The position numbers and the translations under genes were made by a program. Shown in pieces: positions 60,385 through 64,000 of a stretch of 64,000 bases of DNA. The notes below the pieces were generated by a model. The model was not told where the DNA came from, did not search any database, and saw only the letters and a program-made list of their open reading frames with translations. This stretch comes from Bacteroidota bacterium (GTDB taxonomy: Bacteria; Bacteroidota; Bacteroidia; Bacteroidales; Paludibacteraceae): assembly GCA_021779195.1 (NCBI GenBank), contig JAJYBB010000010.1:1-64000 (forward strand). The letters are read 5' to 3'. How positions within the stretch are numbered: position 1 is the first letter of the stretch; each line of letters opens with the position of its first letter.

Positions 60385-61551
60385 ATGATGAACAGACTAC
60401 ACCCAGGACTGAATTATACGCTAACATTTCAAGAAATTAAAGCATTGCTCGGTTTAAGCGGAAGGATGAATATCGAATCATTGTCCACTGTAATAGCTGA
60501 AAAAGAAAAAATTTTCTTTTTTGACTATGCCCGTTCAGCATTGCGTGTTGCGTTAATGACATTACCTGCGAGTTCGGTAGTTGGAGTGCAGCCGTTTACT
60601 TGTCCTACAGTTGTCGAAGCCATTAAAAGTGCCGGTTGCAAGATTGTTTTTATTGACATTAATAACCAATTGGTGATTGAAACTAATGACTTAAAGAAAA
60701 AAGCATCGAGGTTAGATGCCTTGATTGTAACTCATACGTTTGGCTATCCAATCGATGTAAAGTCCATTCGTGAAATTATGAAAGATAAAATAATTATTGA
60801 AGATTGTGCTCACGCATTTATGAGTACGTATAAAGGTGAACCAGTAGGACGGGAGGGAGATTTTGCTATCTTTTCATTCGGCTTTGGCAAGTTCCCTTCT
60901 GCAGTGCAAGGCGGATATTTGAAAGTAAATAATCTACATTATGTAAAAGCCATTCAATTAAAATATAACAAAATTTCTTCTTCAGGTATAGTGGCAAATG
61001 CAAAATTAGTGATAAAAGCTCTGCTTCTGTCTTTTCTACATAAACAATTAGTTTATAAGCTATTTACAGTTTATTTAAAACAACAGAACACGCAGAAGAA
61101 CAACTTTCAAAAAAATACACGGAGAGAAAAACAAATTTACAAATGTCATTTCACCGCTTTATCACTCTTGTATTTCGATTTGATACAATCGGAAAAATGG
61201 TTGCAGCAACAACAGCAAAATGGCAGGAGGATATTGACAGCGTTAAAAAATCAGACACAGTTTAAAATTTGTCAGCAGATTGATGGTATGAATTATTTTA
61301 TGATTCCTGTTTTAACAGAAAATCCTGCTGAGTGGATCAATAAAATGGAAAAGGTCGGCATAGAATGGGGGCGACATTTTGTAAAATCAGGAAATATCAT
61401 GCCAAAATTTGGATATTTGATTGGAGATTGTCCAATGTATGATAAGCTATTACCAAAAATATTAACTATTCCATGCCATTATCATTATCCTGAACATTTG
61501 ATTCGTCAAATTGAATACTTATTTAAAGAACAAAAAAAGATATTAGAATAA
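60385..61551 (+). CDS. DegT/DnrJ/EryC1-family PLP-dependent protein
   Basis: 388 residues, fold-type I. FFFDYARSALRVAL binds the PLP phosphate; VGVQPFTCPTVVEAIKSAG, IIEDCAHAF (Asp of the cofactor pocket) and SFGFGKFPSAVQGGYLKV follow. The Lys in the last motif is the probable PLP lysine, but the surrounding sequence departs from the usual SFHxxKxxTTGEGG. A Gln-rich stretch (WLQQQQQNG) lies in the C-terminal half. It probably makes an amino sugar for the exopolysaccharide, which fits the neighbouring acyltransferase. Confidence 0.75.
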   Translation: MMNRLHPGLNYTLTFQEIKALLGLSGRMNIESLSTVIAEKEKIFFFDYARSALRVALMTLPASSVVGVQPFTCPTVVEAIKSAGCKIVFIDINNQLVIETNDLKKKASRLDALIVTHTFGYPIDVKSIREIMKDKIIIEDCAHAFMSTYKGEPVGREGDFAIFSFGFGKFPSAVQGGYLKVNNLHYVKAIQLKYNKISSSGIVANAKLVIKALLLSFLHKQLVYKLFTVYLKQQNTQKNNFQKNTRREKQIYKCHFTALSLLYFDLIQSEKWLQQQQQNGRRILTALKNQTQFKICQQIDGMNYFMIPVLTENPAEWINKMEKVGIEWGRHFVKSGNIMPKFGYLIGDCPMYDKLLPKILTIPCHYHYPEHLIRQIEYLFKEQKKILE

Positions 61552-61570
61552 TTAAGAATTAATATTAGCA

Positions 61571-62659
61571 ATGAAATATCTCTATCTTATCAGTCATCCA
61601 GCTCATTTTCATATGTTTAAATTTTCAATGAGAGAGTTGGAGCGAAAAGGTCATCAAATTATTGCTGTTATACGTTCCAAAGATGTGTTGGAACAATTGT
61701 GTATTGATTCCGGCTTGAAGTTTATAAAAGTAAAGGATCGACCAAAAAAATTCGGAATTTTTGGATTAATTTATTCAATGATTAATAGAGATATAGAAGT
61801 TTTTGGAATCGTTACTAAACAAAAACCAGACTTACTTATTGGTTCGGACGGAACACTTGCAAGAGTTGGACGTATAAAAAAAATTCCTTCTTTTGAATTT
61901 AGCGAAGATGATGCTCGGGCAATAAAGCTTTATGCTTTTATTTCTTACACTTTTTTCACTAATATTATTTCACCAAAAGTGGTTGATGCTTGGTTATGGG
62001 AAAAGAAAAAAATTGGTTATTGTGGTTATCAAAAGTTAGCTTATTTACACCCTAAATATTTTAACCCAGATATCGAAATTAAAAAAAAATATATCGTTGA
62101 TGATAAATATTTCCTAATTCGATTATCAGCGCTCGATGCTTATCACGACATTGGAATGAAAGGCTTTAATGAGCGTATTATAGATGAAATTATTAATTTA
62201 CTAGAACCTCATGGTCGTGTTTATATTTCAAGTGAAAAACCTTTATTAGATAAATATAAACATAATGAATTAAAAATAAACCCATTACATATTCACCATA
62301 TTCTATTTTTTTCAACCATGTTTATTGGTGATAGTCAGTCAATGACTGTAGAATCAGCACTGTTGGGCGTTCCATCTTTTCGTTTAAGCAGTTTTGTAGG
62401 TAAATTAAGTGTTTTGGAGGAATTGGAATATAAGTATCAATTGACTTTTGGGTTTAAACCTGAAGCTGTTAATGAAATGATTGTTAAGATTTCAGAAATG
62501 ATTAATAGTTCAGAATTAAATGATTTTAAAAATAGAAGACTTACATTGCTTAACGATAAAATTGATGTTACCGCTTTTTTTGTCTGGTTTATCGAAAACT
62601 ATCCAGAGAGTGTAAAAATCATGAAAGAAAACCCTGATTATCAATACAAATTCAAATAA
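61571..62659 (+). CDS. DUF354 family GT-B-like protein
   Basis: 362 residues. MKYLYLISHPAHFHMFKFSMREL, PDLLIGSDGTLARVGR, SFEFSEDDAR and IGDSQSMTVESALLGVPSFRLSSFVGKLSVLEELE match DUF354, a family related in fold to UDP-GlcNAc 2-epimerase and GT-B transferases. It occurs in surface-polysaccharide loci of bacteria and archaea without a settled reaction. The gene looks more AT-rich than its neighbours upstream. Spacing of 19 bp on each side. Confidence 0.82.
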   Translation: MKYLYLISHPAHFHMFKFSMRELERKGHQIIAVIRSKDVLEQLCIDSGLKFIKVKDRPKKFGIFGLIYSMINRDIEVFGIVTKQKPDLLIGSDGTLARVGRIKKIPSFEFSEDDARAIKLYAFISYTFFTNIISPKVVDAWLWEKKKIGYCGYQKLAYLHPKYFNPDIEIKKKYIVDDKYFLIRLSALDAYHDIGMKGFNERIIDEIINLLEPHGRVYISSEKPLLDKYKHNELKINPLHIHHILFFSTMFIGDSQSMTVESALLGVPSFRLSSFVGKLSVLEELEYKYQLTFGFKPEAVNEMIVKISEMINSSELNDFKNRRLTLLNDKIDVTAFFVWFIENYPESVKIMKENPDYQYKFK

Positions 62660-62678
62660 ATACTAAGATTTCATTTCA

Positions 62679-63446
62679 ATGAAAGATTTTCTTTTAATTA
62701 CTTACCGGCAGCTTCTTCTTGTCCTTAAGCAGTCAGAATATTCCTTTTATACATTTGAAGAATATTGCACCGGCAAAGCCCAAGGTCGTTATATAATTTT
62801 ACGCCATGATGTGGATTTAAAACCAAATCACTCATTATCCGTTGCAAAAATTGAAGCAAAAATGGGGATTCGTGCCACATATTACTTTCGTGTTGTGCCC
62901 CAAAGCAATCAACCTGAAATAATAAAAGCCATTGCGGGTTTAGGACATGAAATCGGGTATCATTACGAGGACTTGTCGCTATACCATGGAAATGAGGAAC
63001 AAGCATTGGAACATTTTAAACAGCAATTAACGTACTTTCGTCAATTTTATCCTGTACATACCATTTGTATGCACGGTAGTCCTGTTTCTAAATGGGATAA
63101 CCGCGATTTATGGAAAACCCATTCTTATCGCGATCATGGTATTATTGGTGAACCTTATTTTGATATCGATTTTAATAAACTTTCATATTTAACAGATACT
63201 GGAAGATCTTGGAATAACAATAAATTTAACATCCGAGACAAAGTGAAATCAAATCAAAACATAACCTTCAAAAACACGGCCAGTATTATTAAGGCAATTC
63301 AAACCAATCATTTCCCGAATCAAATAATGATTACCACACATCCGCAACGCTGGACTGACAAAAAAATCGAATGGTTATCGGAAATGATCATACAATTCAT
63401 TAAAAATCAGGTCAAGTTGTTAATGATTCTATTCCGCAAGTCATAA
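62679..63446 (+). CDS. Polysaccharide deacetylase-like protein
   Basis: 255 residues. YIILRHDVDLKPNHSLSVAKIEAKMGIRATYYFRV (about 34-69) has the HDVD metal motif of NodB-like deacetylases, and EIGYHYEDLSLYHGN carries the next His. CMHGSPVSKWDNRDLW and a late TTHPQRW (His) complete the site. It lacks a signal peptide, so it works in the cytoplasm, for example on a nucleotide or lipid-linked sugar, unlike secreted deacetylases. Substrate unknown. Confidence 0.78.
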   Translation: MKDFLLITYRQLLLVLKQSEYSFYTFEEYCTGKAQGRYIILRHDVDLKPNHSLSVAKIEAKMGIRATYYFRVVPQSNQPEIIKAIAGLGHEIGYHYEDLSLYHGNEEQALEHFKQQLTYFRQFYPVHTICMHGSPVSKWDNRDLWKTHSYRDHGIIGEPYFDIDFNKLSYLTDTGRSWNNNKFNIRDKVKSNQNITFKNTASIIKAIQTNHFPNQIMITTHPQRWTDKKIEWLSEMIIQFIKNQVKLLMILFRKS

Positions 63447-63492
63447 TCATGCATTTTTATTCGAAATATTTTTTTTAATCCATCCTATCTAT

Positions 63493-63500
63493 TATTTTTG
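63493..63500 (+). promoter_or_regulatory. -7 element of the last gene
   Basis: TATTTTTG on the plus strand, 21 bp before the ATG at 63522. Confidence 0.5.
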
Positions 63501-63521
63501 TAAAAAAAATACCATGAAACT

Positions 63522-64000
63522 ATGAAATTTTTTTATAAACCGGCATATTATTATATTTTAGTTGATTTATCGATTTTATTTCTCAGTTTTTATATTGTTC
63601 TCGCTTGGTTACCTCTCACAACATCTACTCCATTTCAAAAATATTCCGATGTTTCATTCGTTTATTTTATTGTTTGGTTTTTTAATTCTTACATTCTTAA
63701 ACGATACCGTCCACTTCATAAACAAAAATATTGGATTTCTATCGTGCGCTTATTTTACACCGTAATCCTCAATTTCATTGTTTTTTGGTTCCTCCTTCAC
63801 AATTTTTTTAAACCTTATTCTGGTTATGTGCTTTTAAGCTTTAGCTTAGGTGTCTTTATTATAAATTATATATCATTATCAATATATTATGCATATCGCC
63901 TCGCCATTGACTACAATGAAATTTATTTTGAACCCAGCGAGCGAGAAGATGCAGCATTGATTTCGCTTCCAAAAGTTGATAAAGAAAGTTATCAGAAAAT
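63522..64000 (+). CDS. N-terminal part of a membrane protein, probably the initiating sugar transferase (cut by window end)
   Basis: Open frame of 159 codons with no stop before the edge. Four hydrophobic helices (about 9-30, 45-58, 77-95, 104-126) are separated by short basic loops (LKRYRPLHKQKYW). A cytoplasmic stretch (EPSEREDAALISLPKVDKESYQK) begins where the window ends. This layout fits the membrane region of undecaprenyl-phosphate sugar phosphotransferases of the WcaJ/exopolysaccharide type, whose catalytic domain would follow outside the window. The ATG at 63514 opens a three-codon frame only. The assignment rests on context and topology, not on a catalytic motif. Confidence 0.5.
   Translation, partial: MKFFYKPAYYYILVDLSILFLSFYIVLAWLPLTTSTPFQKYSDVSFVYFIVWFFNSYILKRYRPLHKQKYWISIVRLFYTVILNFIVFWFLLHNFFKPYSGYVLLSFSLGVFIINYISLSIYYAYRLAIDYNEIYFEPSEREDAALISLPKVDKESYQK

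Noticed and set aside
63562..63765. 67-codon frame near the right end
   Set aside because: It overlaps the longer open frame starting at 63522, which has a promoter, a consistent membrane topology and no stop before the edge.

Overview
The window looks like a chromosomal segment of an anaerobic, polysaccharide-degrading Bacteroidota, most likely order Bacteroidales. The supporting signs are Bacteroidota -7 promoter elements (TAnnTTTG, very often TATCTTTG) in front of many genes, low G+C, secreted glycosidases and SusG-like lipoprotein amylases, a DUF3822-rsmD pair, a long purM, a malQ with two starch-binding domains, and a lysS with a C-terminal extension. I cannot name the genus from the sequence.

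Layout. 1-1.5 kb: non-coding DNA with a strong hairpin, then a short lipoate-ligase-like gene. 1.9-12.4 kb: six secreted hydrolases on the minus strand (GH29, GH3, GH39, SGNH acetylesterase, GH31, CE1-type esterase). This is a plausible hemicellulose (xyloglucan or xylan side-chain) set with no SusC/SusD in view. The GH31 gene has lost the middle of its catalytic barrel in frame. 13.2-18.3 kb: a redox/metal-flavoured island. One transcription unit is a DUF134 regulator, a metallo-beta-lactamase-fold protein, two DUF5320-type mini-proteins (one with a TGA at codon 3) and a NifX-like protein. A second unit is a methyltransferase, a DUF302 protein and a DsrE protein. A cation-efflux-like membrane protein follows. 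18.6-33 kb: housekeeping genes, namely an SPFH protein, ogt, menE-menC, hisC-hisD, an OprO/P porin, a HAD phosphatase, tRNA-Pro(CGG), a lipoprotein, pgi, gpsA and lysS. 33-37.2 kb: an oxidoreductase cluster (two aldo/keto reductases, a flavodoxin, a CMD-family protein and an AraC regulator); one reductase is interrupted by an in-frame TGA. 37.3-40.7 kb: a kinase-RapZ fusion, DUF3127, rsmD and DUF3822. 41-47 kb and 51.9-54.6 kb: alpha-glucan metabolism (periplasmic and lipoprotein GH13 enzymes, CBM20-GH77 malQ). thrS, trpA and purM lie between these two parts. 54.8-64 kb: a plus-strand exopolysaccharide locus with three glycosyltransferases, a polytopic membrane protein, a FemAB-like acyltransferase, a DegT-like protein, a DUF354 protein and a deacetylase-like protein. 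It ends in a membrane protein cut by the window edge.

How the parts work together. The glycosidases release sugars outside the cytoplasm, and the GH13 and GH77 enzymes process starch and maltodextrin. pgi and gpsA connect to central metabolism and lipid backbones, and menC/menE supply menaquinone for anaerobic respiration. The last 9 kb builds and modifies a surface polysaccharide. The most notable signals are the GH31 core deletion, two apparent Gly-to-TGA interruptions 21 kb apart, and the DUF134/DUF5320/NifX island, which has a palindrome beside the regulator's own promoter.
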